Shown piece by piece: positions 1 through 6,136 of a stretch of DNA of 11,551 nt (within the stretch, counting starts at the first letter, position 1; every line of letters begins with the position of its first letter). The notes under the pieces were generated by a model. That model was not told the DNA's origin, did not search any database, and worked only from the letters and a program-made list of their open reading frames with translations. Both the position numbers and the translations under genes were made by a program. The DNA lies in contig DIPE01000077.1 in NCBI GenBank assembly GCA_002427015.1, positions 1 to 11,551 on the forward strand, in the 5' to 3' direction. This stretch comes from Firmicutes bacterium UBA5496 (GTDB lineage: Bacteria; Bacillota; Proteinivoracia; UBA4975).

Positions 1-15
1 CTGATATTGCTCTGA
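1..15 (+). CDS. spoIIIAB: C-terminal end of SpoIIIAB (partial)
   Basis: The first five codons read Leu-Ile-Leu-Leu-stop, and the next gene is spoIIIAC. In the conserved spoIIIA order the gene before AC is spoIIIAB, whose product usually ends in a hydrophobic stretch, so this is most likely its tail. Only four residues are visible, so the call rests on gene order. The spoIIIAC ribosome binding site (GGGAGGGG) begins right after this stop. Confidence 0.5.
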   Translation: MILL

Positions 16-31
16 CGGGAGGGGATGGGCA

Positions 32-235
32 GTGGATTTAGTCAAGGTGGAGCTGCTCTTTAAACTGGCGGGAATCGGCATTCTCATCGTGGTCTTTGCC
101 GCGGTGCTCAATCAGGCGGAAAAAAAGGAGCTGGCTCATTTACTGACAATAGCCGGGGTAGTGGTGGTCCTGATATTTTTAGTCAAGCTCATTGGCGATC
201 TCTTTAACACCGTGCGCTCAATTTTCAATTTTTGA
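32..235 (+). CDS. spoIIIAC: Stage III sporulation protein AC
   Basis: A 67-residue integral membrane protein, close to the roughly 68 residues usual for SpoIIIAC. Two hydrophobic helices (about residues 12-26 and 37-53) flank a short charged loop beginning NQAEKKELAH, the typical layout of the family. SpoIIIAC is part of the mother-cell SpoIIIA complex in the outer forespore membrane, which with SpoIIQ forms the channel needed for late forespore development. The start is GTG at 32, chosen because GGGAGGGG lies just upstream at a good distance. The stop overlaps the GAGGTGA ribosome binding site of spoIIIAD, so the two are probably translated together. Expected to be driven by sigma-E from a promoter outside the window; this is family knowledge. 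Confidence 0.9.
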   Translation: MDLVKVELLFKLAGIGILIVVFAAVLNQAEKKELAHLLTIAGVVVVLIFLVKLIGDLFNTVRSIFNF

Positions 236-247
236 GGTGATTACCCC

Positions 248-634
248 ATGAGCATTATGCAAATAGTAGCATTGGCTGTAGTGGCTTTGGTCTTGATTGT
301 AGTCATCCGCCAGGAAAAGCCGGAATTAGCCCTGCAGATTTCCGTGGCGGCAGGAATCATTATTATTGTCTTTGTACTCTGGAAGCTGGCGGGAATCATC
401 AAGGTCCTGGAACGCCTGGCCCTGCGGGCGGAGTTGAATATGGTGTTTTTGAGCGCCTTGCTCAAGATTATCGGCATTGCCTATATCGCTGAATTTGGCA
501 CTCAGGTTTGCAGGGATGCCGGGGAAAATGCCCTGGCTTTAAAAGTGGAACTGGCAGGAAAGGTAATGATCCTCATTCTCGCTGTGCCCATCATTTCCAC
601 AATTGTGGATACGGTGGCGAGGCTGTTGCCTTGA
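248..634 (+). CDS. spoIIIAD: Stage III sporulation protein AD
   Basis: A 128-residue membrane protein of normal length for SpoIIIAD. Hydrophobic segments lie at about residues 4-21, 30-48, 62-80 and 105-125. The C-terminal part, with ELAGKVMILILAVPII and a short tail, is characteristic of the family. It belongs to the membrane core of the SpoIIIA complex with SpoIIIAC. The ATG at 248 follows GAGGTGA. Its TGA stop overlaps the TTG start of spoIIIAE (TTGA, 631-634), implying translational coupling. No defect is visible. Confidence 0.92.
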   Translation: MSIMQIVALAVVALVLIVVIRQEKPELALQISVAAGIIIIVFVLWKLAGIIKVLERLALRAELNMVFLSALLKIIGIAYIAEFGTQVCRDAGENALALKVELAGKVMILILAVPIISTIVDTVARLLP

Positions 635-1752
635 GAGCCCGGGTTTTGGGCGCAGCGGTCCTGGCGGCAGTCTTGCTTTTGCTGCCGGCGGCTGCCGGGG
701 CTAAAGAAGAGCCGGTGGATACCAGGGAATTGGAGCAGGCCTGGCAGCAGCTGGAGGAACAGTATGGCCAATACCTGCCGAAATTCGCCTGGCGGGATCT
801 GGGAGCGACCCTGGATTTCCGGGGGCTGATTGCGGGGATTGCCCGCTTCTTTTTCCACCAGGTCTGGGCCAATGCCAGCCTCCTGGGCAAGCTCATCGTG
901 CTGGCGGTGCTGGGCGCTTTGATCAGGAACCTGCAAGCTTCTTTTTCCTTGGAGGGAGTGGCTCAGGTCTGCAGAGGGGTGGTCTTTATGGCGCTGCTGA
1001 CCATAGTCATGTACAGTTTTAGTCTGTCTGTCAGTCTGGCCAGAGAGACCGTCCAGGCAATGGCCGACCTGATTACGTCATTGGTGCCGGTGCTGCTCTC
1101 CTTGCTGGCGGGTCTGGGCAGCGTGATGGCAGCTTCAACCTTTCAGCCAGTGCTGCTTGTCGCCTCGGCCCTGGTGGGGAATGTAGTCAGCAATATCGTC
1201 CTGCCCCTGCTCTTGGCAGCCTCGGTGCTGGCTGTAGTTGATCAGATGCTGCTGGGCAAAAGAATTGACAAATTCGCGGCCTTGCTCAAAGACTTTGGGG
1301 TGTGGCTGCTGGGATTTCTCCTGACAGTATTTGTGGGGGTGACTGTAGTTAACGGGGCGGTGGCGGCAGTGGCAGACGGAATCGCCCTGCGCACCGGCAA
1401 ATTTACCGCCAAGGCCTTCATTCCCGTGGTGGGGGGAATGTTTTCAGATGCCTTTGAGACGGTAGCCGGGGCTGCCCTGGTGCTGATCAATTCCATCGGC
1501 CTTTTTGGGGCAGTCGCCGTAGTGATAAGCTGTCTTTTTCCCATACTCAAGTTATTTGCCATCACCCTTATCTACCGGGGGACGGCAGCTTTGATTCAGC
1601 CCTTGGGTGAGGAAGCTGTCAGCGAAACTTTGGATATTATGGCCCGGTACATGTATGCCATTATTGGCGCCGTGGCGGGGGTGGGGCTGATGTTTTTCAT
1701 GATTATTACGATTATGGCTGCGGCTGCAAATTTACCGGCCATGTTGAGGTAA
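631..1752 (+). CDS. spoIIIAE: Stage III sporulation protein AE
   Basis: A polytopic membrane protein of 373 residues when started at TTG 631. The open frame runs back to an ATG at 508, but that would add about 41 hydrophilic residues lying wholly inside spoIIIAD. The TTG start gives a clean signal peptide (residues 1-24, basic RAR, hydrophobic core, AAAGA cleavage region) and has GGCGAGG about 9 bases upstream. After a soluble segment (about 25-75) there are several transmembrane helices and the conserved stretch TGKFTAKAFIPVVGGMFSDA. SpoIIIAE is the largest membrane subunit of the mother-cell SpoIIIA channel; B. subtilis has about 399 residues. The start overlaps the spoIIIAD stop, and spoIIIAF begins 3 bases after its own stop. 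Confidence 0.93.
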   Translation: MRARVLGAAVLAAVLLLLPAAAGAKEEPVDTRELEQAWQQLEEQYGQYLPKFAWRDLGATLDFRGLIAGIARFFFHQVWANASLLGKLIVLAVLGALIRNLQASFSLEGVAQVCRGVVFMALLTIVMYSFSLSVSLARETVQAMADLITSLVPVLLSLLAGLGSVMAASTFQPVLLVASALVGNVVSNIVLPLLLAASVLAVVDQMLLGKRIDKFAALLKDFGVWLLGFLLTVFVGVTVVNGAVAAVADGIALRTGKFTAKAFIPVVGGMFSDAFETVAGAALVLINSIGLFGAVAVVISCLFPILKLFAITLIYRGTAALIQPLGEEAVSETLDIMARYMYAIIGAVAGVGLMFFMIITIMAAAANLPAMLR

Positions 1753-1755
1753 AAG

Positions 1756-2328
1756 ATGGAGATTATCTTTCAGTTGACCCGCAGGCTGGTGCTGGTGGCG
1801 ATTTTTGCGAGCTTTAGCGAGCTGCTGCTGCCCTCAGGAAAATTTCGCTCCGTTCTCAGATTTGCCGTGGGGCTGGTAATCATCGCCCTGATGCTGCAGC
1901 CTCTGGCAACGCTCAGGGGTTTGCGCTTTGACCCGGAGGAACTGCTGGGCAGCGACATGGCGGTCGGGGCTATTCAGGGCAGGGGCTGGGTGCAGGCTCA
2001 GTCCCAGGACCTGGTAGAGGCGGAGCTGGCCCGAGAGATTGCTGAGTATCTGGCCCCGGAATATCCTGATTGCCGGGCGCAAGTCAGCCTGGATGTGAGT
2101 TTTGATGAATGCGGTTTGCTCAAGGAATTTCGGGGAATGGAGGTGGAGCTTTACCCTGCAGCCCAGGGAATTGAAGCTGTTCTGCCTGTTGTCATCGGCA
2201 AGGAGGAGAATTCGCCCCCTGCAGGTTCAGGCCCGCCGGGGCTGGCAGAGGCACTGGCCCGGCATCTGGGGATTTCCGCCGCAAAACTAAAGCTTCGGGT
2301 ATATGCCAACGGAGGTTCGCGCCCATGA
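1756..2328 (+). CDS. spoIIIAF: Stage III sporulation protein AF
   Basis: A 190-residue protein (about 206 in B. subtilis) with two N-terminal transmembrane helices (about 10-25 and 33-51) and a soluble C-terminal domain. The stretch LLPSGKFRSVLRFAVGLV followed by LMLQPL matches the usual SpoIIIAF signature. The soluble domain is thought to resemble the ring-building folds of SpoIIIAG and SpoIIIAH. It starts at ATG 1756, three bases after the spoIIIAE stop, with TTGAGG overlapping the end of spoIIIAE as ribosome binding site. Its stop overlaps the spoIIIAG start as ATGA. Confidence 0.88.
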   Translation: MEIIFQLTRRLVLVAIFASFSELLLPSGKFRSVLRFAVGLVIIALMLQPLATLRGLRFDPEELLGSDMAVGAIQGRGWVQAQSQDLVEAELAREIAEYLAPEYPDCRAQVSLDVSFDECGLLKEFRGMEVELYPAAQGIEAVLPVVIGKEENSPPAGSGPPGLAEALARHLGISAAKLKLRVYANGGSRP

Positions 2329-2879
2329 GTAAGGTTAAAAAGTTTTTTCAGGATATCAAGGAAAACTCAGGTAAAAACAAATTTTTGCTTTGGGGACTGG
2401 GCCTGGTTGGAGCTCTGTTGCTTATCCTGCCTGGAAACTGCGGGAGTGACGGCAAGCAGCCGGCTGCAGTCAGCCTGCCTCAAGAGGATTACCAGCAGCT
2501 GCTGCAGAGGGAGCTGGAAAGCATTCTCGCGCGAATAGAAGGCGCGGGCAGGGTGACGGTTATGCTCACCCTTGATGATGAAGGGGAAATTATCTATGCC
2601 AGCGATGAAGAGACTAGCAAGCGTAGCACCAGCGAAGAAGACAGCCAGGGAGGGGTGCGGCAGCAGCTGGAGTATGATTCCCGGGGACAGCTGGTAATAG
2701 TTCAGACCGGCAATCAACAGGAGCCGGTAGCAGTAAAGCTTATTAAGCCCCGGGTCCGGGGGGTGCTGGTGGTAGCCGCCGGAGCAGATAACCCCCTGAT
2801 TCGGGAACGCCTGACCCATGCTGTTCAGAGAGTGCTGGATGTGCCTGCTTACAAGATTACTGTCCAAAAAGGAGAGTAG
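2325..2879 (+). CDS. spoIIIAG: Stage III sporulation protein AG
   Basis: A single-pass protein of 184 residues, shorter than the roughly 229 of B. subtilis. One transmembrane helix lies at about 20-36. Two ring-building segments (about 55-82 and 142-182, the latter with KPRVRGVLVVAAGA) are separated by a variable charged insert (about 84-135). This matches the known SpoIIIAG plan, in which the insert forms the beta-triangle of a large oligomeric ring between the forespore membranes. The ATG is preceded by GGAGG (2311-2315) and overlaps the spoIIIAF stop. The difference in length from B. subtilis cannot be placed without an alignment. Confidence 0.92.
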   Translation: MSKVKKFFQDIKENSGKNKFLLWGLGLVGALLLILPGNCGSDGKQPAAVSLPQEDYQQLLQRELESILARIEGAGRVTVMLTLDDEGEIIYASDEETSKRSTSEEDSQGGVRQQLEYDSRGQLVIVQTGNQQEPVAVKLIKPRVRGVLVVAAGADNPLIRERLTHAVQRVLDVPAYKITVQKGE

Positions 2880-2890
2880 GAGGGGGAATA

Positions 2891-3463
2891 ATGGTAAAGG
2901 TGCCAAAATTGGCCGCTTACCTGGTTCTGGTAGTGCTGGTAATTGCTGCGGTGTACATGGTTTATACCGCTGAGGGCATTGGCGATTTGCTGCCCTTGGG
3001 CCGTGGCCGGGCAGAGTTAGCAGAACCAGGCGGCGAAATCAATGACCAGCCGCCGACTGATGAGGAGACAAGCGGGAATGATCCCGCTGACTGGGAGCTG
3101 GACAACAAAAGCCAGTTCTTTGTAGAGTATCGGCTGGAAAGAGAAAGGGTGCGCAGCCGGGAAATAGACATGCTCCAGCAGCTGATCAACAATCCCAATG
3201 TCACCAGCGAAAGCAAAATGGAAGCCGAGAAAAAGCTCTTAAAACTTCAGGAGCTGATGGAATTGGAACTGCTGGTGGAGAATGCCATCCGCGCCCAAAA
3301 TTTTGACCATGCCATCCTGATTATGCAAGAAGATGGCGCTTTGGTCATTGTCAATGCCCCGGACCTGTCTTCCCAGCAAATTCTGCTCATCGCTGAAATT
3401 GCCGCTCAGTCAACAGGGCTGAGAAACTCCCAGATTAAAATCTCCAATCAGCTGGGGAAATAG
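2891..3463 (+). CDS. spoIIIAH: Stage III sporulation protein AH (SpoIIQ partner)
   Basis: A 190-residue single-pass protein: transmembrane helix at about 7-26, a Pro/Glu/Asp-rich linker (about 40-70), then the soluble YscJ/FliF-like ring domain. The stretch FFVEYRLERERVRSRE followed by LINNPNVTSESKMEAEKK is the family hallmark. SpoIIIAH bridges the intermembrane space by binding forespore SpoIIQ and anchors the channel. The ATG at 2891 is preceded by a strong AGGAGGGGG. It is the last spoIIIA gene. No U-rich terminator follows; the next 70 bases instead carry a promoter. Confidence 0.93.
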   Translation: MVKVPKLAAYLVLVVLVIAAVYMVYTAEGIGDLLPLGRGRAELAEPGGEINDQPPTDEETSGNDPADWELDNKSQFFVEYRLERERVRSREIDMLQQLINNPNVTSESKMEAEKKLLKLQELMELELLVENAIRAQNFDHAILIMQEDGALVIVNAPDLSSQQILLIAEIAAQSTGLRNSQIKISNQLGK

Positions 3464-3492
3464 TTGGTTATAGCCGGTCAATCTGGTATAAT
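3464..3492 (+). promoter_or_regulatory. Sigma-A promoter with extended -10 for the asp23 unit
   Basis: TTGGTT (3464-3469) and a perfect TATAAT (3487-3492) are 17 bases apart, and the -10 is extended by TG at 3484-3485. A start of transcription near 3499 would leave a leader of about 35 bases before the TTG of the Asp23 gene. The -35 is weak (three of six consensus bases), which fits reliance on the extended -10. This separates vegetative expression of the asp23-nusB genes from the sporulation operon upstream. Confidence 0.65.
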
Positions 3493-3499
3493 TGACTGG
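3474..3499 (+). repeat. Operator-like inverted repeat over the asp23 promoter
   Basis: CCGGTCAAT (3474-3482) and ATTGACTGG (3491-3499) are inverted repeats separated by 8 bases; 8 of 9 positions pair perfectly and one is a G.T pair. The dyad covers the -10 element and the predicted start of transcription, so a bound protein would block RNA polymerase. No run of U follows, so it is a poor terminator. The cognate regulator is unknown; it does not look like the FapR operator I know from lipid genes. Confidence 0.45.
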
Positions 3500-3533
3500 A
3501 AGGCAGGAATAATTTGTGTGGGAGGTTTGAGCT

Positions 3534-3944
3534 TTGGAAGAGAGTCATGACATGATATTAAGCGAGCAAAGCCACGGCACCATCAAAATAGCTGACGAAG
3601 TAGTGTCAATTATTGCCGGTTTGGCTACAATAGAAGTTACCGGCATCGCCGGAATGAGCGGCGGATTTGTGGGCGGCATTGCCGAGATTTTGGGCAAGCG
3701 CAACCTGTCTAAAGGCGTGAAAGTCGCTGTGGGAGAAAGCGAAACCGCTATAGATCTGTACATTATCACTGATTATGGGGTCAGTATCCCCGATGTGGCC
3801 AAACAGGTGCAAAAAAATGTCAAAGTTGCCATTGAAAATATGACAGGCCTGGACGTGGTCCAGGTAAATGTGCACGTTCAAGGCATAAAACTCCAGCCTG
3901 CAGCTGAAGGCGAGACTGCTTCCGCCGCCGCCAGCAGGCGCTGA
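3534..3944 (+). CDS. Asp23/Gls24 family envelope stress protein (YqhY-like)
   Basis: A 136-residue soluble protein of the Asp23/Gls24 family (alkaline-shock protein 23). Visible family features are the N-terminal GTIKIADEVVSIIAGLATIE, GKRNLSKGVKVAVGE, the DLYIITDYGVSIPDVAKQVQ block and NMTGLDVVQVNVHV near the end, followed by a short Ala-rich tail. The start is taken as TTG 3534 because GGAGG (3521-3525) lies 8 bases upstream; an ATG at 3552 is possible but has a poorer site. In B. subtilis the orthologous position holds yqhY, tied to acetyl-CoA carboxylase control, but no accBC is present here. The next gene encodes an AmaP-like membrane partner, which suggests membrane tethering as in Staphylococcus. 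Confidence 0.88.
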   Translation: MEESHDMILSEQSHGTIKIADEVVSIIAGLATIEVTGIAGMSGGFVGGIAEILGKRNLSKGVKVAVGESETAIDLYIITDYGVSIPDVAKQVQKNVKVAIENMTGLDVVQVNVHVQGIKLQPAAEGETASAAASRR

Positions 3945-3971
3945 TTACTTCCAGCAAATAAGGGGGTGCTT

Positions 3972-3980
3972 ATGTATTGA
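3972..3980 (+). other. Two-codon start-stop ORF overlapping the amaP start
   Basis: ATG-TAT-TGA at 3972-3980 sits 5 bases after a GGGGG ribosome binding site, and its TGA overlaps the TTG start of the AmaP gene (TTGA). It could act as a minimal leader feeding re-initiation at the TTG, or be coincidence. It shows why the nearby ATG cannot start the long gene. Confidence 0.3.
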
Positions 3981-4513
3981 AGAATTTTGTCACAGCTTTA
4001 TGGGTGCTAATGGTGGCTGCAGTTTCCGCAATAATCATGTTGATTCCTTTTGTCCCTGGGGTCAGTGTCATGATTGCTGATTTTACAGGATTTATGGCAG
4101 ATAATCTGCCCTTTGCCGCAATTGCTGCCTTGATTCTTGGTCTGTCCCTCTGGCTGTTCTTCGCCCAATTCCGGTCCAATAAACCGCAAATGCCAAGCTC
4201 GGTTGTGCTCCAGGCTGAGGGTGGAGAAGTGCGCATCGCCCTGGCCGCCATTGACACTTTGGTCAGGCAGGCAGCTAACCAGCTTAAGGGTGTCAGGGAG
4301 GTCAAGACCAGCTTCTTCCGCCGCAATGAAGGCCTGGGTGTCCACATCCGGACAACCGTCAGCTCCGAAGAGAGCATACCTGATTTGACACTTCAGCTGC
4401 AGCAGAAGGTAACCGAACATGTGCACAATGTGGCCGGGGTCAAAATCGAGGAAATTAAAGTGCTTGTAGAAAATGTCGCTGTAGGCATGCGCAATCGGGT
4501 AGAACTCCGCTAA
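3977..4513 (+). CDS. amaP: Alkaline shock response membrane anchor protein AmaP-like
   Basis: A 178-residue protein with two N-terminal transmembrane helices (about 5-25 and 46-64) and a cytoplasmic C-terminal domain (about 78-168) that itself resembles Asp23, for example EGGEVRIALAAIDTLVRQAA and GVKIEEIKVLVENV. In Staphylococcus AmaP holds Asp23 at the membrane; the same pairing is likely here because the Asp23 gene lies directly upstream and a DUF2273 gene directly downstream. The start is TTG 3977, about 10 bases after GGGGG (3962-3966). An ATG five bases earlier is out of frame and stops after two codons. The gene ends 13 bases before the next start. Confidence 0.8.
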   Translation: MKNFVTALWVLMVAAVSAIIMLIPFVPGVSVMIADFTGFMADNLPFAAIAALILGLSLWLFFAQFRSNKPQMPSSVVLQAEGGEVRIALAAIDTLVRQAANQLKGVREVKTSFFRRNEGLGVHIRTTVSSEESIPDLTLQLQQKVTEHVHNVAGVKIEEIKVLVENVAVGMRNRVELR

Positions 4514-4526
4514 AGGGGGTAATTCA

Positions 4527-4730
4527 ATGGAAAACTCATTTTTTCAAGTTCCCCGCCGCTGGATCGGAGCGCTGATCGGCCTCATTGGCTCGCTGATGCT
4601 TATTTTCCTTGGGTTTTGGAAGGCTGTTTTTGTAGTGTTATGCGTAGGCCTGGGCTATTTGATCGGCCAGCGCTTGGATGGAGATCAGTCATTTTCTGAG
4701 TTTATTGGGCGTCTATTTCCCTCCCGGTAA
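4527..4730 (+). CDS. DUF2273 family small membrane protein
   Basis: A 67-residue hydrophobic protein: a short basic N-terminus, then two closely spaced transmembrane segments (about 13-30 and 32-47), a charged QRLDGDQ turn and a short amphipathic tail. Small proteins of this type (DUF2273) commonly sit beside amaP and asp23 genes in Gram-positive bacteria; their biochemical role is not known. The ATG has AAAGGGGGT upstream. The stop codon at 4728-4730 lies in the loop and first stem base of an intrinsic terminator, so the transcript may often end with this gene. Confidence 0.75.
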   Translation: MENSFFQVPRRWIGALIGLIGSLMLIFLGFWKAVFVVLCVGLGYLIGQRLDGDQSFSEFIGRLFPSR

Positions 4731-4748
4731 GGGAAGGCGCTTTTTTTT
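4709..4748 (+). terminator. Intrinsic terminator between DUF2273 gene and nusB
   Basis: The stem TTCCCT (4717-4722)/AGGGAA (4730-4735) with a 7-base loop is extended, across a 3-base bulge, by GCGTC (4709-4713)/GGCGC (4736-4740) with one G.U pair. Eight T residues follow directly (4741-4748). It overlaps the end of the DUF2273 gene and ends 15 bases before the nusB start. Confidence 0.8.
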
Positions 4749-4763
4749 GCGAAGGAGGGCGAC

Positions 4764-5177
4764 ATGGCCAGAACCGCAACAAGATTGCTTGCTTTCTATA
4801 TGATTTTTCAGGCTGACTTCGGCCAAGACCCAGATTATTCTCAGGCAATGCAAGAGTTTGCCCGTCCTGTTAATGAAGATTTTTTGCGCCAGCTGGTGGA
4901 TGGAGTGCACAGTCATGGCCGCTACTTGGATGAGGTCATAAGTTTATATGCCCGAGGCTGGTCCGTGGACCGGCTGCCCCGAGTTGACAGGGCTATCCTG
5001 CGCCTGGGCGCCTGGGAGCTGCTGGGGACAGATATTCCGCCGGCGGTAGCCATCAATGAGGCGGTAAAACTGGCTAAGGATTATGGCGGGGCTGAATCCT
5101 CGGCCTTTATCAACGGTGTGCTGGACAGCATTAAGGAGCAGCGGGCAGAGCTGGCCCCGGGGCTTGAAAAAACATAA
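4764..5177 (+). CDS. nusB: Transcription antitermination factor NusB
   Basis: A 137-residue all-alpha RNA-binding protein of usual NusB length. The N-terminal ARTATRLLAFYMIFQAD and the C-terminal WSVDRLPRVDRAILRLGAWE, IPPAVAINEAVKLAKDYGG and SSAFINGVLD are family hallmarks. With NusE (ribosomal protein S10) NusB binds boxA RNA and supports antitermination of rRNA operons. The ATG at 4764 has a strong GGAGGG. A terminator lies directly upstream with no obvious separate promoter between, so expression may depend on read-through. Another terminator follows the stop codon. In B. subtilis folD comes next; here nfnAB intervenes. Confidence 0.95.
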   Translation: MARTATRLLAFYMIFQADFGQDPDYSQAMQEFARPVNEDFLRQLVDGVHSHGRYLDEVISLYARGWSVDRLPRVDRAILRLGAWELLGTDIPPAVAINEAVKLAKDYGGAESSAFINGVLDSIKEQRAELAPGLEKT

Positions 5178-5183
5178 ATTCTT

Positions 5184-5213
5184 AACCCTGCATTCCAGGG
5201 TTTTCTTATTATT
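5184..5213 (+). terminator. Intrinsic terminator after nusB
   Basis: AACCCTG (5184-5190) and CAGGGTT (5196-5202) form a perfect 7-bp stem with a 5-base loop, followed by a T-rich stretch (TTCTTATTATT). It begins 6 bases after the nusB stop and separates nusB from the nfnA unit. Confidence 0.8.
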
Positions 5214-5326
5214 CACCTCTGAGGCATTCTATGGTAAAGTAGGATTGGTGATTCTAATCCACTCAGGATAGCGCCGGCAATTCCGGGCAAACCTGAAAAT
5301 ATTCTGCATTCAAGGAGGGAACTAAT
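5214..5326 (+). promoter_or_regulatory. nfnA leader with possible structured RNA; promoter not clear
   Basis: This gap follows the nusB terminator and must hold the promoter of the nfnA-ispA unit unless transcription reads through. A TCTAAT at 5253-5258 is a possible -10 but has no convincing -35; TTCACC (5212-5217) with TAAAGT (5235-5240) at 17-base spacing is an equally weak pair. GGATT (5242-5246)/AATCC (5256-5260) is a small dyad. TCAGG (5263-5267)/CCTGA (5292-5296) encloses CCGG/CCGG (5274-5277/5283-5286), a possible two-part hairpin before the ribosome binding site (AAGGAGGG, 5313-5319). I recognise no riboswitch family. Confidence 0.3.
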
Positions 5327-6136
5327 TTGAATAAAATTGTTGAAAGAAAAGACCTGGCTCCTTCACTGATACAATTCATTGTGGATGCGCCTTTGATTGC
5401 CCGCCGGGCCCAGCCGGGTCAGTTCATTATCCTCAAAGTGCGTGAACAGGGGGAAAGGATTCCCCTGACTATAGCCGATTTTGACCGGGAGAAGGGCACC
5501 ATAACCCTGGTCTTCCAAGTGGTGGGCAAGACTACAAGCCTTTTGGGCCAGCTGCAGCAAGGGGATTCAATTCCTGATCTCGTTGGTCCCCTGGGCGAAC
5601 CTACCGAGCATCCCCAGGGTAAATACGCGGTGTGCATCGGCGGCGGCGTGGGCGTGGCTCCCGTCTATCCCGAGGCAAAAGGTTTGCACGGCCATGGCTA
5701 CCATGTGACTTCCATCATCGGCGCCCGCAATAAGGAACTTCTGTTTTTTGAGGAGGAAATGGCCGGGGTCAGCGATAAATTTTACGTGGCTACCGATGAC
5801 GGCAGCAAAGGCCAGAAGGGTTTCGTCACCACAATCCTGCAGCAGCTTATCGATGAAGGGCAACCCATTGACTTTGTCATTGCCGTAGGTCCCATTCCCA
5901 TGATGAAGGCTGTGGCGGATTTGACCCGCAAACATCAGATTAAGACCATCGTCAGCCTCAATTCCCTGATGGTGGACGGCACCGGCATGTGCGGGGGCTG
6001 CCGGGTAACAGTGGGCGGCGAGGTCAAATTCACCTGTGTGGACGGGCCTGCCTTTGATGCCCATCTGCTGGACTTTGACGAGCAAATGCGCCGGCTTTCC
6101 ATGTACAAAGACAAGGAGCAGGAGGTTAAAGAGTAA
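5327..6136 (+). CDS. nfnA: NfnA/SudB-type FAD and [2Fe-2S] subunit (ferredoxin-NADP reductase small subunit)
   Basis: A 269-residue flavoprotein related to PyrK and ferredoxin-NADP reductases. Residues about 1-95 form the FAD-binding barrel with RIPLT (44-48); VCIGGGVGVAPVYPEAKG (102-119) begins the NAD-binding half. C222, C225 and C237 are in place for a [2Fe-2S] cluster, with D217 at the position where PyrK has its first Cys. In Nfn this subunit carries the NAD(H) site of an electron-bifurcating enzyme coupling NADH, NADPH and ferredoxin. The same two-gene set is also annotated as sulfide dehydrogenase SudBA, so the reaction is not settled by sequence alone. The start is TTG 5327, 7-8 bases after AAGGAGGG. 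The stop overlaps the nfnB start (TAATG). Confidence 0.87.
   Translation: MNKIVERKDLAPSLIQFIVDAPLIARRAQPGQFIILKVREQGERIPLTIADFDREKGTITLVFQVVGKTTSLLGQLQQGDSIPDLVGPLGEPTEHPQGKYAVCIGGGVGVAPVYPEAKGLHGHGYHVTSIIGARNKELLFFEEEMAGVSDKFYVATDDGSKGQKGFVTTILQQLIDEGQPIDFVIAVGPIPMMKAVADLTRKHQIKTIVSLNSLMVDGTGMCGGCRVTVGGEVKFTCVDGPAFDAHLLDFDEQMRRLSMYKDKEQEVKE

Noticed and set aside
508..630. Upstream extension of spoIIIAE to an ATG at 508
   Set aside because: The added residues are hydrophilic, lie entirely inside spoIIIAD, have no family resemblance and would bury the signal peptide; the TTG at 631 has a ribosome binding site and overlaps the spoIIIAD stop.
3474..3499. Terminator for the spoIIIA operon
   Set aside because: The hairpin lacks a following T run and coincides with a good extended -10 promoter, so an operator role fits better.
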